A stretch of 64,000 nt of DNA from assembly GCA_036675345.1 (NCBI GenBank), contig JAKFFE010000019.1, forward strand, positions 248,001-312,000, in the 5' to 3' direction. The stretch comes from JALYOC01 sp036675345 (GTDB lineage: Bacteria; Myxococcota; Myxococcia; Myxococcales; Myxococcaceae). How positions within the stretch are numbered: the stretch's first letter is position 1; each line of letters opens with the position of its first letter. Below are positions 15,658-24,461 of the stretch, in pieces. The notes beneath the pieces are model-generated. The model worked only from the letters and a program-made list of their open reading frames with translations. It had not been told where the DNA came from and did no database searches. The position numbers and the translations under genes were made by a program.

Positions 15658-16503
15658 ATGCTGCTGTTCCAGAAGCGGTTTCACGAAGGACTCAAGGACG
15701 GCTCCATCACGGTGACCTTTCGACTTTGGAATCGGCCGCGCGTGAAGGTGGGGGGGCGCTACCGCGTGCATCCCCTGGGGGTGCTGGAGGTCGACCAGGT
15801 GACTGCGGTGGCGTTGGGAGATGTGACGCAACATGACGTGCGACGAGCGGGATTCGAGACGCTCGAAGCGTTCCGCCAATACGTCCGTCGAGAGGGAGAA
15901 ATTCCTCCCGAGGACCTTCGGCTGATCCGCGTCGAGTTCCATCATGGTGGAGATGGGGACCGGGTTCCGCTGGCGCTCGAGGACACGCTCACAGAGCAGG
16001 ACGTGGAGACGATTGCCCGCAGGCTGGGCAGGTTCGACGAGGCCGCACTCCGCCCGTGGACTGCGGACGTCTTGAGGCTGATCTCCTTGCACCCCCAACG
16101 TCGGGCGGGCGACCTGGCGGACCTCCTGGGACGCGAGAAAGAGGACTTCAAGGCGGACGTGGTCAAGCTCAAGCGGCTGGGCCTCACCCAGAGCTTCGAG
16201 GTCGGCTACGAGCTCTCTCCCCGGGGACGGGCGTTCCTGAAGGGCTCCGGCTGGCTGGAACGGCCCGAAGCGAAGCGGCGCGCCCCGCGGAAGGCGGCCG
16301 GAGAGAAGCAGACCGCCGTCCGGAAGCCATCCGCCGCGAAGAAGCCATCCGCCGCGAAGAAGCCATCCGCGGCGAAGAAGCCATCCGCCGCGAAGAAGCC
16401 ATCCGCCGCGAAGAAGCCATCCGCCGCGAAGGAGCCATCCGCGGCGAAGAAGCCATCCACCGCGGAGAGGCCATCCGCGAAGAGGCCACCCGCTCCGAAG
16501 TAG
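15658..16503 (+). CDS. ASCH-like domain protein with histone H1-like Lys/Ala/Pro-rich tail
   Basis: 281 residues. The N-terminal 110 residues (FHEGLKDGSITVTFRLW and KVGGRYRVHPLGVLEVDQV) resemble the ASCH/PUA-like fold, a nucleic-acid-binding module. A middle helical segment (about 130-200) looks like a winged helix (GDLADLLGREKEDFKADV). The last 70 residues are nine repeats around KKPSAA, similar to the tails of histone H1 and bacterial H1-like proteins that bind DNA. Role inferred as nucleic-acid binding; no enzyme motif is visible. It is divergent from pyk. Confidence 0.75.
   Translation: MLLFQKRFHEGLKDGSITVTFRLWNRPRVKVGGRYRVHPLGVLEVDQVTAVALGDVTQHDVRRAGFETLEAFRQYVRREGEIPPEDLRLIRVEFHHGGDGDRVPLALEDTLTEQDVETIARRLGRFDEAALRPWTADVLRLISLHPQRRAGDLADLLGREKEDFKADVVKLKRLGLTQSFEVGYELSPRGRAFLKGSGWLERPEAKRRAPRKAAGEKQTAVRKPSAAKKPSAAKKPSAAKKPSAAKKPSAAKKPSAAKEPSAAKKPSTAERPSAKRPPAPK
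16321..16482 (+). repeat. Tandem 18-bp coding repeat (nine units)
   Basis: Nine 18-bp units encode RKPSAA, five KKPSAA, KEPSAA, KKPSTA and ERPSAK. The central units are identical or nearly so at the DNA level, which suggests recent slippage expansion. The repeat forms the H1-like tail of the ASCH protein. Confidence 0.9.
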
Positions 16504-16610
16504 CCATCCGCGGCAAGGGAGGCGACCGCTGTCACGAGGACTGCCGCGCAGAAGGAACTGCCCCCCGCCGTGGCGACGCTGACCGACTCTCGCCGACCCG
16601 AAGTAGCCCT

Positions 16611-17384
16611 TTACCCCCGCAGCAGCAGCCGCAGGTTCTGCTGCTCCCACCGGATCGCCGCCTCGTAGAGCGGGAACGCCCGCTCCCGGTCGCGGAAGGC
16701 GCGGGGGTGGTGGACGCGGCGGCCGAGGCTGGCCGGGCTGGGGAACAGCTGATGGAGCATCTCGTGGAAGACGATGAACTCCACGAAGAAGCGGGGCACA
16801 TCCGAGCGGTCCATCGACGGATGGATCCGGATCTCCCGGGTCTGGTGGTCATAGACCCCCAGCCGGATCGACTTGCGGCGGCGCTTCCCCGGCATCCGGC
16901 CCCAGCCGATGCGGGCCTGGATCCCGTCCTGGAAGAAGCGGGCGTTGAGGGTCTGGAAGATCTCCTGGAGGTCGAAGCACTGCCCGCGGGGGTCCAGCTC
17001 CCCTTCCCCGTCGTGCCGGTGCTGGCGGATCAGCAGCTGCTGTCCCCGGATGAAATCATCCAGCACCTCGCCGGCGTGGCGCTTTCCCCGGCCGGCGTAG
17101 TCGGCGATCGCCTGCACCACGTGCTCGGGCGCCTCCAGGAACATGTGGTGCAGCCGCAACCGCAGCCCGGTGGGGGCGCGGCGGAAGCTGACCATGGTGG
17201 AGCGGTTGTCGGTCACCGACAGCCGGACCGAGACCGCCAGCTCCCGGGAGAGCCGGAAGGCCAGCGCGTTGGCCCGCTCCAGGATCTGCCGCCGTTCGGC
17301 CAGCGTGCGGACCGCGCGTGGGGCTCCCGCCGGCTCCCTGCGCGAGCCGTCGAACAACGTCAGCTGGAACGGTGCGGTGCTCAA
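16611..17384 (-). CDS. SprT-like zinc metallopeptidase domain protein
   Basis: About 257 residues with HEMLH in VFHEMLHQLFPS, the HExxH zinc site of SprT/Spartan-like peptidases, preceded by a region with LNARFFQDGIQARIGWGRMPG, also typical of that fold. The C-terminus carries RAFRDRERAFPLYEAAIRWE. No ATG lies at a sensible place: a TTG at 17384 preceded by an AGGATTGAG element gives MSTAPFQLTLFDG and is chosen. An upstream TTG/GTG start cannot be excluded. SprT-like proteins cleave DNA-bound proteins or act as chaperone-like factors; the role here is unknown. It is convergent with the ASCH gene. Confidence 0.75.
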   Translation of the reverse strand: MSTAPFQLTLFDGSRREPAGAPRAVRTLAERRQILERANALAFRLSRELAVSVRLSVTDNRSTMVSFRRAPTGLRLRLHHMFLEAPEHVVQAIADYAGRGKRHAGEVLDDFIRGQQLLIRQHRHDGEGELDPRGQCFDLQEIFQTLNARFFQDGIQARIGWGRMPGKRRRKSIRLGVYDHQTREIRIHPSMDRSDVPRFFVEFIVFHEMLHQLFPSPASLGRRVHHPRAFRDRERAFPLYEAAIRWEQQNLRLLLRG

Positions 17385-17454
17385 GGAAGGCTCAATCCTA
17401 AGTCGGTGGCCGGCCGACTCAAGGTGGCGAAACGGACGCCGTCCGCCAGACGGC

Positions 17455-18000
17455 TTATCCGCGGTCGTGCCGGGCGACCGCCGCTCGCAGGGCCGCAGCC
17501 AGGCTCTCGAGCGCTTCGGGCGAGAGGGAGAACGCCGAGTAGAGCGCGTCCATTCCGTCCGCCTCCTCCACCGCCAGACACCCGTCGCGCCCCTCCCTGG
17601 CCTCGGAGAGCACGCCATACCGCGGGGGAAGGATGGACCAGCTCCCGTCCGGGAGGAGATGGAAGGGATACAGGCGGCACGCCAGCGGGCGGGCGGCCTC
17701 GCTGAGACGACAGCCGCTGTTCCGGTCCAGGAAGACGCACGCCCCCTTCTCTACCTTGAGGGTCCGACGACGGGAACCGCGGCGGAAGTAACCCCGGAAG
17801 AGCGGGCGCTGCTCCTCGTAGGCCTGCGCCTCCTCGTGGGTCAGCCACTCCTCCACCACGAAGCCTCCGGCGGACAGCCGGGTCTCCTCCGAGATCCGCC
17901 GCACGTCGTCGTCGGTGAGGGTGGCCAGCGCCTGCCCCTCCGGAGCCTCACAGCAGGAGACACCCAGCAGCTTCGGACAGCGCGCGCAGACGTGGCTCAA
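17455..18000 (-). CDS. YkgJ-family cysteine-cluster protein
   Basis: About 181 residues. Cysteines in CARCPKLLGVSCC, CVFLDRNSGCRL and PLACRLYPFHLL follow the pattern of the YkgJ (Fe/Zn-chelating) family, where C(x)nC clusters bind iron-sulfur or zinc. The TTG start at 18000 overlaps the NFACT stop (TTGA), giving translational coupling to the upstream gene. No catalytic residue is evident. The pairing with a ribosome-quality-control protein may be functional or only an operon accident. Confidence 0.8.
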   Translation of the reverse strand: MSHVCARCPKLLGVSCCEAPEGQALATLTDDDVRRISEETRLSAGGFVVEEWLTHEEAQAYEEQRPLFRGYFRRGSRRRTLKVEKGACVFLDRNSGCRLSEAARPLACRLYPFHLLPDGSWSILPPRYGVLSEAREGRDGCLAVEEADGMDALYSAFSLSPEALESLAAALRAAVARHDRG

Positions 18001-19457
18001 CCGCCACGCTCGGCCGGTTCCGCGTCCCGGGCCTTGAGCAGCCGGTCGATCCGGGAGGGCTCGAAGCGGACCTGGAAGGTCTTCTCCCGGGTGTAGTTCA
18101 CCGCGCCCGGAGGGGCGCCCTTCTGCTTGCGGACGAACTTGGCGTGGGTGTAGCTGACCTCGCCGGTGGGCTCGCCCTTGCGCTGCGAGTAGTGGAGCGC
18201 CAGGTGGGCCGCGTCCAGCAGCAGCTCCTGGGGCAGCTCCGCGCCCCGCTCCAGCGGCACCACCACGTGGGACCCGGGCACCCCGCGCACGTGCAGCCAG
18301 ATGTCCTGCGGGCGGGCCACCTTGAAGGTCAGGGTGTCGTTCTCCTTCGATCCCTTCCCCACCAGGATCCGCTCTCCCTTCGCACCGAAGAACTCCCGGT
18401 ACGGCTTGGCCACCTGCCGCTCGCCCTTCTTCGGACGTTCGGCGCGGGGGACCAGCGTCTCCAGCTCCTCCGCAGTCAGCGCGTCGAGCCGCAGCAGCTC
18501 CGCCTCCACCGTGGACAGCTCCGCCTCCAGCTCCCCCTGCCGCCGTGCCGCCGCCTCGCACCCGCGCAACAGCCGCTTGTACTGGTGGAACCGCCAGTCC
18601 ACCTCCTGCTTGGGGGTGCGCAGTGGGTCCAAACGGACCTCCACCTCGCGCGGGCCCTCTACGGTGTACTCGGTGAGCGTCACCTGCTTGGCGCCGCGGG
18701 GGACCTGGAACAGGTTCTGCGCCAGCAGCTCGCCCAGGCGCCGGTGCTCCTCGGCGTCGGGGCGGCGGGCGGCCTCCACCTTCACCTTCCCCAGGGTGCG
18801 CAGGATGCGGGTGCGCTTGGCGCGCAGCGGCGCGGTGAGCGTGCGGCGGACCTGGTCCACCCGCTGGGTCTTCTCCCGCTTGCCGAAGAGCGCCTCCACC
18901 GCCTCGGCGAAGGGGAACTCGGCGGTGGGGTCCGGCTGCAGCCGCGAGGGTTGGACCCGCGCGGAGTCCGGCAGCGAGGCGGGAGGCGGCTGCCAGGTCG
19001 CGCCCGGGCGCAGGTGGCGTCCCTCCGCCGCGGAGCCGGCGTGCGCATAGAGGCGGTCTTCTTCTCCCACCAGGGCCAACACCCCGCCGGGGCCGGTCAA
19101 TTCGCACACCAGCTGACGGTGGCCCCGCTCGCCGACGAAGGAGAGGCGGACGATCCGATCCTCCGGGGAGAGGGTCAGCCCGGTCAGCCGCGCGGCCACC
19201 AGCTCCTGCCGCAGCCAGCGCTGGAAGCTGGGCGGGGTCTCCAGCGCGGGCGGCTTCTCGTCGCTGATCGAGATGCGGGCGGTGGCCGGCTCGCGCTGCA
19301 CCAGCAGGTAGACCGACCGCCAGCCGGCGCGGCCCCGGTGGCGAAGTTCGAACCACACCGACTCGTCCAGGGACCAGACCTTCTGGACCGCGACTCCGGC
19401 GAGCGAGGCGTTCAGCTCGGTGACCAGCTGCTCCAGCTCGGAGTACCGCAGCGACAT
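17997..19457 (-). CDS. NFACT family protein, RqcH-like ribosome quality control factor
   Basis: 486 residues. The NFACT-N domain starts MSLRYSELEQLVTELN and includes VQKVWSLDESVWFELR. A central coiled coil (about residues 280-330, ending in LSTVEAELLRLDAL) is followed by an NFACT-R domain with VGKGSKENDTLTF, WLHVRGVPGSHVV and LHYSQRKG. RqcH recruits alanyl-tRNA to stalled 50S subunits and adds Ala tails. The N-domain was historically called fibronectin-binding. Length is shorter than typical Firmicute RqcH (about 570). The GAGGG ribosome site is 6 bases before the ATG. It lies upstream of, and coupled to, the YkgJ protein gene. Confidence 0.88.
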   Translation of the reverse strand: MSLRYSELEQLVTELNASLAGVAVQKVWSLDESVWFELRHRGRAGWRSVYLLVQREPATARISISDEKPPALETPPSFQRWLRQELVAARLTGLTLSPEDRIVRLSFVGERGHRQLVCELTGPGGVLALVGEEDRLYAHAGSAAEGRHLRPGATWQPPPASLPDSARVQPSRLQPDPTAEFPFAEAVEALFGKREKTQRVDQVRRTLTAPLRAKRTRILRTLGKVKVEAARRPDAEEHRRLGELLAQNLFQVPRGAKQVTLTEYTVEGPREVEVRLDPLRTPKQEVDWRFHQYKRLLRGCEAAARRQGELEAELSTVEAELLRLDALTAEELETLVPRAERPKKGERQVAKPYREFFGAKGERILVGKGSKENDTLTFKVARPQDIWLHVRGVPGSHVVVPLERGAELPQELLLDAAHLALHYSQRKGEPTGEVSYTHAKFVRKQKGAPPGAVNYTREKTFQVRFEPSRIDRLLKARDAEPAERGG

Positions 19458-19474
19458 TCTGACCCTCTAAGCAG

Positions 19475-19504
19475 AAACGGCCCGGCGTTTCCGCCGAGCC
19501 GTTT
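19475..19504 (-). terminator. Terminator hairpin after the histone-like peptide gene
   Basis: Arms of 13 bp, AAACGGCCCGGCG (19475-19487) and CGCCGAGCCGTTT (19492-19504), with one non-Watson-Crick pair, around a TTTC loop. It separates the histone-like gene from NFACT on the same strand. Confidence 0.7.
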
Positions 19505-19538
19505 CCTCAATTCAATCGCGCGAGCGCGACCGCTGGAA

Positions 19539-19634
19539 CTACTTCTTCTTGGTGGCCTTCGCCGGGGCCTTCTTCGCAGCAACCTTCTTGGCGGCAGGCT
19601 TCTTCTTCACAGCGGTCTTCTTCTTCGCGGCCAT
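19539..19634 (-). CDS. Histone H1-like Lys/Ala-rich peptide (31 residues)
   Basis: A 31-residue peptide starting MAAKKKTAVKKKPAAKK and ending in KATKKK. About half the residues are Lys, the rest Ala, Val, Pro and Thr, as in the C-terminal tails of eukaryotic H1 and bacterial H1-like proteins. The ribosome site GGGAGGGATCG before the ATG is very strong, and a hairpin terminator follows, so the gene is probably real and well translated. It likely binds DNA or RNA nonspecifically. Too small for many gene callers. Confidence 0.75.
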   Translation of the reverse strand: MAAKKKTAVKKKPAAKKVAAKKAPAKATKKK

Positions 19635-19828
19635 CGATCCCTCCCTGGGTCGTTATTTGGTGTCACTCGCGACCGCTAGGGCGGTGCGGAGTGTTGGAGA
19701 TCGTATGCGGGTGTCATTGGAGTGTCAATTGACTCGACACGAGAACTGACGTTGGGCCGATCGAATCTGACGGCAGATCTGTCGCCAGGGGGTTACCGCC
19801 ACCGGACCCAGGACCTAGATTTTTGCCC

Positions 19829-21166
19829 ATGTCGGAGCGCGCTTTTCCAGAGGACTTCGTTTTTGGCGTCGCCACGTCTGCCTATCAGGTGGAGGGCGGC
19901 ATCGAGAACGACTGGGCAGAGTGGGAGCGGGCGGGGAAGCTGAAGGAGGCCCATGCCCGCTGTGGTCGAGGCGTCGACCACTGGAACCGTTACCAGGAGG
20001 ACTACCGGCTGGCGCGCGACATCGGGTCGCAGGCCTTCCGCATCTCGCTGGAGTGGGCGCGCATCGAGCCGACCCGCGGTCAGTACGACGGCGCGGTGAT
20101 CGAGAGCTACCGCGAGCGGCTGCTGCAGATGAAGGCGGCCGGGCTTCGTCCGGTGGTCACCCTCCACCACTTCACCCACCCCACCTGGTTCCACAGGCAG
20201 ACTCCGTGGCACACGCCGGAGTCGGTGCAGGTGTTCCGGGACTACGTGAAGGTCTGCACCCGGATCCTCGCGGGCACCGACGCGATGGTGATCAGCTTCA
20301 ACGAGCCGATGGTGCTGCTGCTGGGCGGCTACCTGCAGGGGCTGATGCCTCCGGGGATCGCCGACCCCAAGAAGGCGATGGCCGCGCTGGCCAACCTGGC
20401 CCGCTCGCACGTGGCGGCACGCGAGGAGCTGTTCGCGGCGCTGGGCCCGGTGGAGCTGGGCATCTCCCAGAACTGCGTGTGGTTCGCGCCGGACCGGATC
20501 TGGCACCCGATTGATCGGGCGATGGTCCACATCGCCACCCACAACTACAACCACGCCTTCATCGAGGCGCTGACCACCGGCGAGCTGCGGATCAACATGC
20601 CCGGGCTGGCCTCCACCAAGGTCCGGATCGAAGGCGCGCGGGACTCGATGAGCTTCGTGGGCGTGAACTACTACACCCGCGCCCACCTGCGGTTCACCGC
20701 CAAGAAGCCGTTCCTGGAGTTCAAGTTCCGCGATCCGCTGCAGCGCGGGCTGACCGACATCGGCTGGGAGCAGTACCCGGAGGGCTTCTCCAACATCCTG
20801 ATGGAGATGAAGCGGTACAACCTCCCGGTGTGGATCACCGAGAACGGGATGGACGACCGGACCGGCGACCGGCGCCCGACGTACATGCACCAGCACTGGA
20901 GCCAGATGCTGGACGCGGTGGCCAAGGGCGTGGACGTGAAGGGCTACCTGTACTGGTCGCTCCTGGACAACTTCGAGTGGCTGGAGGGCTGGGGCCCGCG
21001 CTTTGGGCTGTACCACGTGGACTTCGAGACCCTGGAGCGCCGCGCCACCCCGGCCTGCAACTACTTCCGGCAGACCGCCACCTCGCGGATCCTCGCCCCG
21101 CCGCCCTCGCCGATCGCGGCCTCCGAGCCGATGCGCCACGGCTCGCTGGTTCTCTCCGCCGGGTAG
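19829..21166 (+). CDS. Glycoside hydrolase family 1, beta-glucosidase-like
   Basis: About 445 residues of full GH1 length. Signature elements are FVFGVATSAYQVEGG at the N-terminus, FRISLEWARIEP, the acid/base Glu in SFNEPM, NYYTR, and the nucleophile Glu in WITENGM, followed by KGYLYWSLLDNFEW near the C-terminus. Retaining beta-glucosidases of this family act on cellobiose or other beta-glucosides. No signal peptide is seen, so it is cytosolic. A TTG two codons upstream is in frame; the ATG is chosen. Substrate cannot be told from sequence. Confidence 0.95.
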   Translation: MSERAFPEDFVFGVATSAYQVEGGIENDWAEWERAGKLKEAHARCGRGVDHWNRYQEDYRLARDIGSQAFRISLEWARIEPTRGQYDGAVIESYRERLLQMKAAGLRPVVTLHHFTHPTWFHRQTPWHTPESVQVFRDYVKVCTRILAGTDAMVISFNEPMVLLLGGYLQGLMPPGIADPKKAMAALANLARSHVAAREELFAALGPVELGISQNCVWFAPDRIWHPIDRAMVHIATHNYNHAFIEALTTGELRINMPGLASTKVRIEGARDSMSFVGVNYYTRAHLRFTAKKPFLEFKFRDPLQRGLTDIGWEQYPEGFSNILMEMKRYNLPVWITENGMDDRTGDRRPTYMHQHWSQMLDAVAKGVDVKGYLYWSLLDNFEWLEGWGPRFGLYHVDFETLERRATPACNYFRQTATSRILAPPPSPIAASEPMRHGSLVLSAG

Positions 21167-21169
21167 ACG

Positions 21170-21847
21170 CTAGAAGGCGACGCCTACCGAGATTCGCGGC
21201 AGCGCCTGGAGCGGGAACGCATTGGGCGCGCTGGGCAGCTTGAGGTAGCGCACGCCCAGCCCTCCGGAGAGGACCAGCCGGTCCCAGAAGACGAAGGTCA
21301 GCCCCATCATCCCCCCGTAGCCGACGGCAACCGAGAGGGTGGAGACGCCACTGGCGGTCTCCCGGCTCAGCGCCACCGCCACCAGCGGGCCCAGATAGAA
21401 GCCACCGGGCGGCTTGCCGATCAACACCAGCCGCACGCCCGCCTCCGCCAACAGGCCCACCTCCAACCTCCCGGCGGTGATCAGCAAGGTGGGCTGCGGG
21501 GAGACGTAGACGGTGAACCAGTCGTTGAGCGCCCGCTCGTACTCCAGCGCCAGCTGCGACTGGAACAGGGCCAGCGGGTTGAAGGTCACCGTGTTGCGGC
21601 TGCGCTCCGGCTGGGCGGGAAACATCTTCGCCCGGTCCAGGGTGGCCACCCTCTTCTTGAGCGGGTGGGTGGGAAGCCCGCCGGACGGATCCGGAGCGCC
21701 CGGATCGTCTTCGGAGGAGGTGGCGGCCTCCGCATCGGTCGCGCCCGCGGTGGGCCTGTTCTCCGTGGGCTCCGACTCCTCCGGCGCCGGGTCCGGCTGA
21801 CCCAGCGCGGCCGTCGAGGTGAGCCAGATCAGGAGGAAGAGACGCAT
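21170..21847 (-). CDS. Outer-membrane-type exported protein of unknown function
   Basis: About 225 residues. The N-terminus MRLFLLIWLTSTAALG is a signal peptide; a Pro/Glu/Thr-rich linker follows (about residues 18-60). The C-terminal 140 residues alternate hydrophobic and polar positions with many Gly and Tyr (SQLALEYERALNDWFTVYV, GYGGMMGLTFVF) and end in VGVAF, the terminal Phe typical of beta-barrels. So it is probably an outer-membrane beta-barrel of about eight strands. No specific family is recognised. The 3' end abuts the GH1 gene convergently by 3 bp. Confidence 0.7.
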   Translation of the reverse strand: MRLFLLIWLTSTAALGQPDPAPEESEPTENRPTAGATDAEAATSSEDDPGAPDPSGGLPTHPLKKRVATLDRAKMFPAQPERSRNTVTFNPLALFQSQLALEYERALNDWFTVYVSPQPTLLITAGRLEVGLLAEAGVRLVLIGKPPGGFYLGPLVAVALSRETASGVSTLSVAVGYGGMMGLTFVFWDRLVLSGGLGVRYLKLPSAPNAFPLQALPRISVGVAF

Positions 21848-21928
21848 CGGAACGACGAGGCAAGCACGGGCCGGCGGTGTTGTCAGCCTCACGAGGAGCA
21901 CCGGGCGGCCAGTTCTGCCGCTGCCGGC

Positions 21929-22939
21929 TCAGCCCAGCGCGGCCCGGTAGTCCACGTCCTGCTCGTCCTGCTCCGAGGGATCGAAGCTGGCCTCGCGGAA
22001 GAACCGGGTGACCGACTCCTCCACCTGCTCGGGGGTGGCCAGGGTGTTGACCGTGTTGCGGAACGCGGACGCCCCATGGAGCCCGTGGGCGTACCAGGCC
22101 AGGTGCTTGCGGAAGGAGCGCACCGCCGCCACCCCTTCGCCGATGAACTCGATGTGGTCCTTGAAGTGGCCCAGCACCACGCCCGCCCGCTCCTCGGGGC
22201 TGGCCGGGTCACCACCGGTCAGCTCCCGGAACAGCCAGGGGTTGCCCAGCGCGGCGCGGCCGATCATCACGTAATCGCAGCCGGTGGTCTCCAGCATCCG
22301 CCGCGCGTCCTCCACCGTCTTCACATCGCCGTTGCCGATGATCGGGTTGTTGGGGAAGTGGCGCTTGAGGTCGGCGATCTGGGTCCAGTCCGCCTGGCCA
22401 GAGTACCCCTGGGAGCGGGTCCGGGCGTGCATCGCCAACGCCGCGCAGCCGTTGGCGAACAGCACCTCCGCCATCTGCAGGTAGTTCTTCTGGTTGTGGT
22501 CCCAGCCGGAGCGGATCTTCACCGTCACCGGCAGCCCGGTGGCCTCGGCGATCTGCCGCACCATCTCTCCGGCGCGGGGCGGATCGCACAGCAGCCCGGA
22601 GCCGGCGCCGTTCTTGACCACCTTCTTCACCGGGCAGCCCATGTTGATGTCGATGATCTGGGCCCCCTTCTCCTTGCCGATCAGGGCGGCCTTGGCCATC
22701 ACGTCCGGCTCGCCGCCGAAGATCTGCAGCGAGTACGGCCGCTCCACCTCCGCGTTGAAGCGCAGGTAGCGCAGGGTCCGCACGTTGGCGCGGAACAGCC
22801 CCTGGGCGCTGACCAGCTCGGTGGGGCAGAGGGCCGCGCCCATCTGGAAGGCGATGGTGCGAAAGGGCATCTCGCTCACGCCGGCCATCGGGGCCAGCAC
22901 GAACGGGTTCTTCAGGGTGTAGGGGCCGATGGGGAGCAA
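21929..22939 (-). CDS. dusB: tRNA-dihydrouridine synthase (DusB-like)
   Basis: 336 residues, a flavin-dependent enzyme that reduces uridines in the tRNA D loop. Visible are FVLAPMAGVSEMPFR at the N-terminus, IIDINMGCPVKKV, the active-site Cys in GSGLLCDPP, VKIRSGWD, HARTRSQGY, and GNGDVKT with GRAALGNPW near the FMN phosphate site. Length fits the family. The start is not coupled to any gene. Confidence 0.93.
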   Translation of the reverse strand: MLPIGPYTLKNPFVLAPMAGVSEMPFRTIAFQMGAALCPTELVSAQGLFRANVRTLRYLRFNAEVERPYSLQIFGGEPDVMAKAALIGKEKGAQIIDINMGCPVKKVVKNGAGSGLLCDPPRAGEMVRQIAEATGLPVTVKIRSGWDHNQKNYLQMAEVLFANGCAALAMHARTRSQGYSGQADWTQIADLKRHFPNNPIIGNGDVKTVEDARRMLETTGCDYVMIGRAALGNPWLFRELTGGDPASPEERAGVVLGHFKDHIEFIGEGVAAVRSFRKHLAWYAHGLHGASAFRNTVNTLATPEQVEESVTRFFREASFDPSEQDEQDVDYRAALG

Positions 22940-23028
22940 GGCGGGTCCGTCACTAACACGACTCTGGCCGGTCCGGTTCCTCGAGCAGGAAGGCTGCCAG
23001 GAGGGCCACGGGCCGTTAGTGTGGGCGG

Positions 23029-24435
23029 GTGCTTCGCTTCCAGGTTGGAAAGATCCCCGTCACCGTCCACGGCAGCCACCTGCTGATCGCCGCGCTCTTC
23101 GGCTGGATGTGGGTCCAAAATGGCATCAGCGTCGGCGGCGAGGCCCTGGCCCTGCCCGGCACCCCGGAGTACGCGCGGGTGGCCACCCTGGCGGTGGCCG
23201 GCTGGATGCTGAACATCTTCGTCTCGGTGCTGGTCCACGAGCTGGGGCACGCGCTGACCTCCCAGGCCTTCGGCTACTCGCCCGCCATCCATCTGGCCGG
23301 GCTGGGAGGACACACCGAGACCCATATGGCCCCCGACCTCGCCTGGTACAAGCGGGTGGCGGTGGTGCTGGCCGGCCCGGTCGCCGGCGCCCTGCTGGGA
23401 GTGCTGGCCGGCCTGGTGGTGATGCTCTTCGAGCTGCCGCTCATGCTGGAGTACCTGCTGGGAGGCCTGGCCTTCGCCAACTTTGCCTGGGCCATCCTGA
23501 ACCTGATTCCGGTCCCGCCCCTGGACGGTTCGCAGATCACCACCACGGTGCTGATGCGGATGTTCGGGCGCCGCGGCTTCCTCTTCGCCCAGATCGTCGG
23601 AGTCGCGGTGGGGGTGGGGGTGACCCTGCTCTGCTTCAAGTTCAACCTGGGGTTCATCGCGATCCTCATCTTCGGCATCGGCACCATCCACTCGGTGCGC
23701 GCCGCCGCCGCCTATCTGCGCGGTGAGGACGAGGGCGCGCCCGCCCACCCCGAACCGCTGGAGGCGCTGAACTCCGCGCAGGAGGCCTTCACCGCCGGTG
23801 ACCTGGACCTGGCGCAGACCCGGGCCCAGGCGGTGCTGGACGCGGAGACCCCCGCCGCGGTGCAGGCCCGCGCCCACTACCTGCTGGGCTGGGTCTCGCT
23901 GCGGCGCAAGGAGGGACGCGCGGCCCTGGACCACTTCGCCCAGGCCGGCAAGACCCCGGTGGAGCCGGAGGCGCTGGCCACCGCGTTCACCCTGATTGGC
24001 GATGACCACCGTGCCTCCGGGCTGTGGGAGCTGGCGTTCCGAGAACGGCGGACCCCGGCCTCTGCCCAGGCGTGGGCCGCGTCGCTGCTGCTGCAGGGCC
24101 AGGACGTGGCCGCCTCCCGGGTGCCGGGGGTGGACCTCTCTGCCGCGGAGCTGATCGCCGCCCGGACCGCCTTTGGCCGCGGCGACTTTCCCACCGCCGC
24201 CCGGCTGGCAACCGACTCGGTGGAACGCTCCCCCAACGATGAGGCGGCCTACGACGCTGCCTGTGCCTACGCCCAGGCGGGAGATGTGGCGGCGGCCCTG
24301 GCGATGCTGGAGAAGGCCCGAGCGCTGGGTTACTCGGACGTACAGCACGCCGCGAAGGATCCCGATCTGGCCCCCTTGCGGGGTCAGCCCGGCTTCACTT
24401 CCTGGCTGGGCGGGGTGGATTCTCCCCCCGTCTGA
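23029..24435 (+). CDS. Site-2-protease-type (M50) intramembrane metalloprotease with TPR-like C-terminus
   Basis: 468 residues. The membrane part (about 1-225) has HELGHALTS, the HExxH zinc site in a TM helix, and NLIPVPPLDGSQ, the NPxPPLDG-type second metal ligand of site-2 proteases. Several other TM helices flank them. The C-terminal half (about 235-468) consists of TPR-like helical pairs (ALNSAQEAFTAGDLDLAQTRA and later units). S2P enzymes cut membrane-bound anti-sigma factors or other single-pass proteins. The GTG start has no strong ribosome site. The soluble tail may bind partners. Confidence 0.88.
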   Translation: MLRFQVGKIPVTVHGSHLLIAALFGWMWVQNGISVGGEALALPGTPEYARVATLAVAGWMLNIFVSVLVHELGHALTSQAFGYSPAIHLAGLGGHTETHMAPDLAWYKRVAVVLAGPVAGALLGVLAGLVVMLFELPLMLEYLLGGLAFANFAWAILNLIPVPPLDGSQITTTVLMRMFGRRGFLFAQIVGVAVGVGVTLLCFKFNLGFIAILIFGIGTIHSVRAAAAYLRGEDEGAPAHPEPLEALNSAQEAFTAGDLDLAQTRAQAVLDAETPAAVQARAHYLLGWVSLRRKEGRAALDHFAQAGKTPVEPEALATAFTLIGDDHRASGLWELAFRERRTPASAQAWAASLLLQGQDVAASRVPGVDLSAAELIAARTAFGRGDFPTAARLATDSVERSPNDEAAYDAACAYAQAGDVAAALAMLEKARALGYSDVQHAAKDPDLAPLRGQPGFTSWLGGVDSPPV

Positions 24436-24461
24436 CACAGCGATGACAGTTGGGCGCGTTC

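Noticed and set aside
15586..16650. Minus-strand open frame opposite the ASCH gene, with Trp/Leu/Gly repeats
   Set aside because: The repeats are the reverse reading of the KKPSAA array; no start signal or domain.
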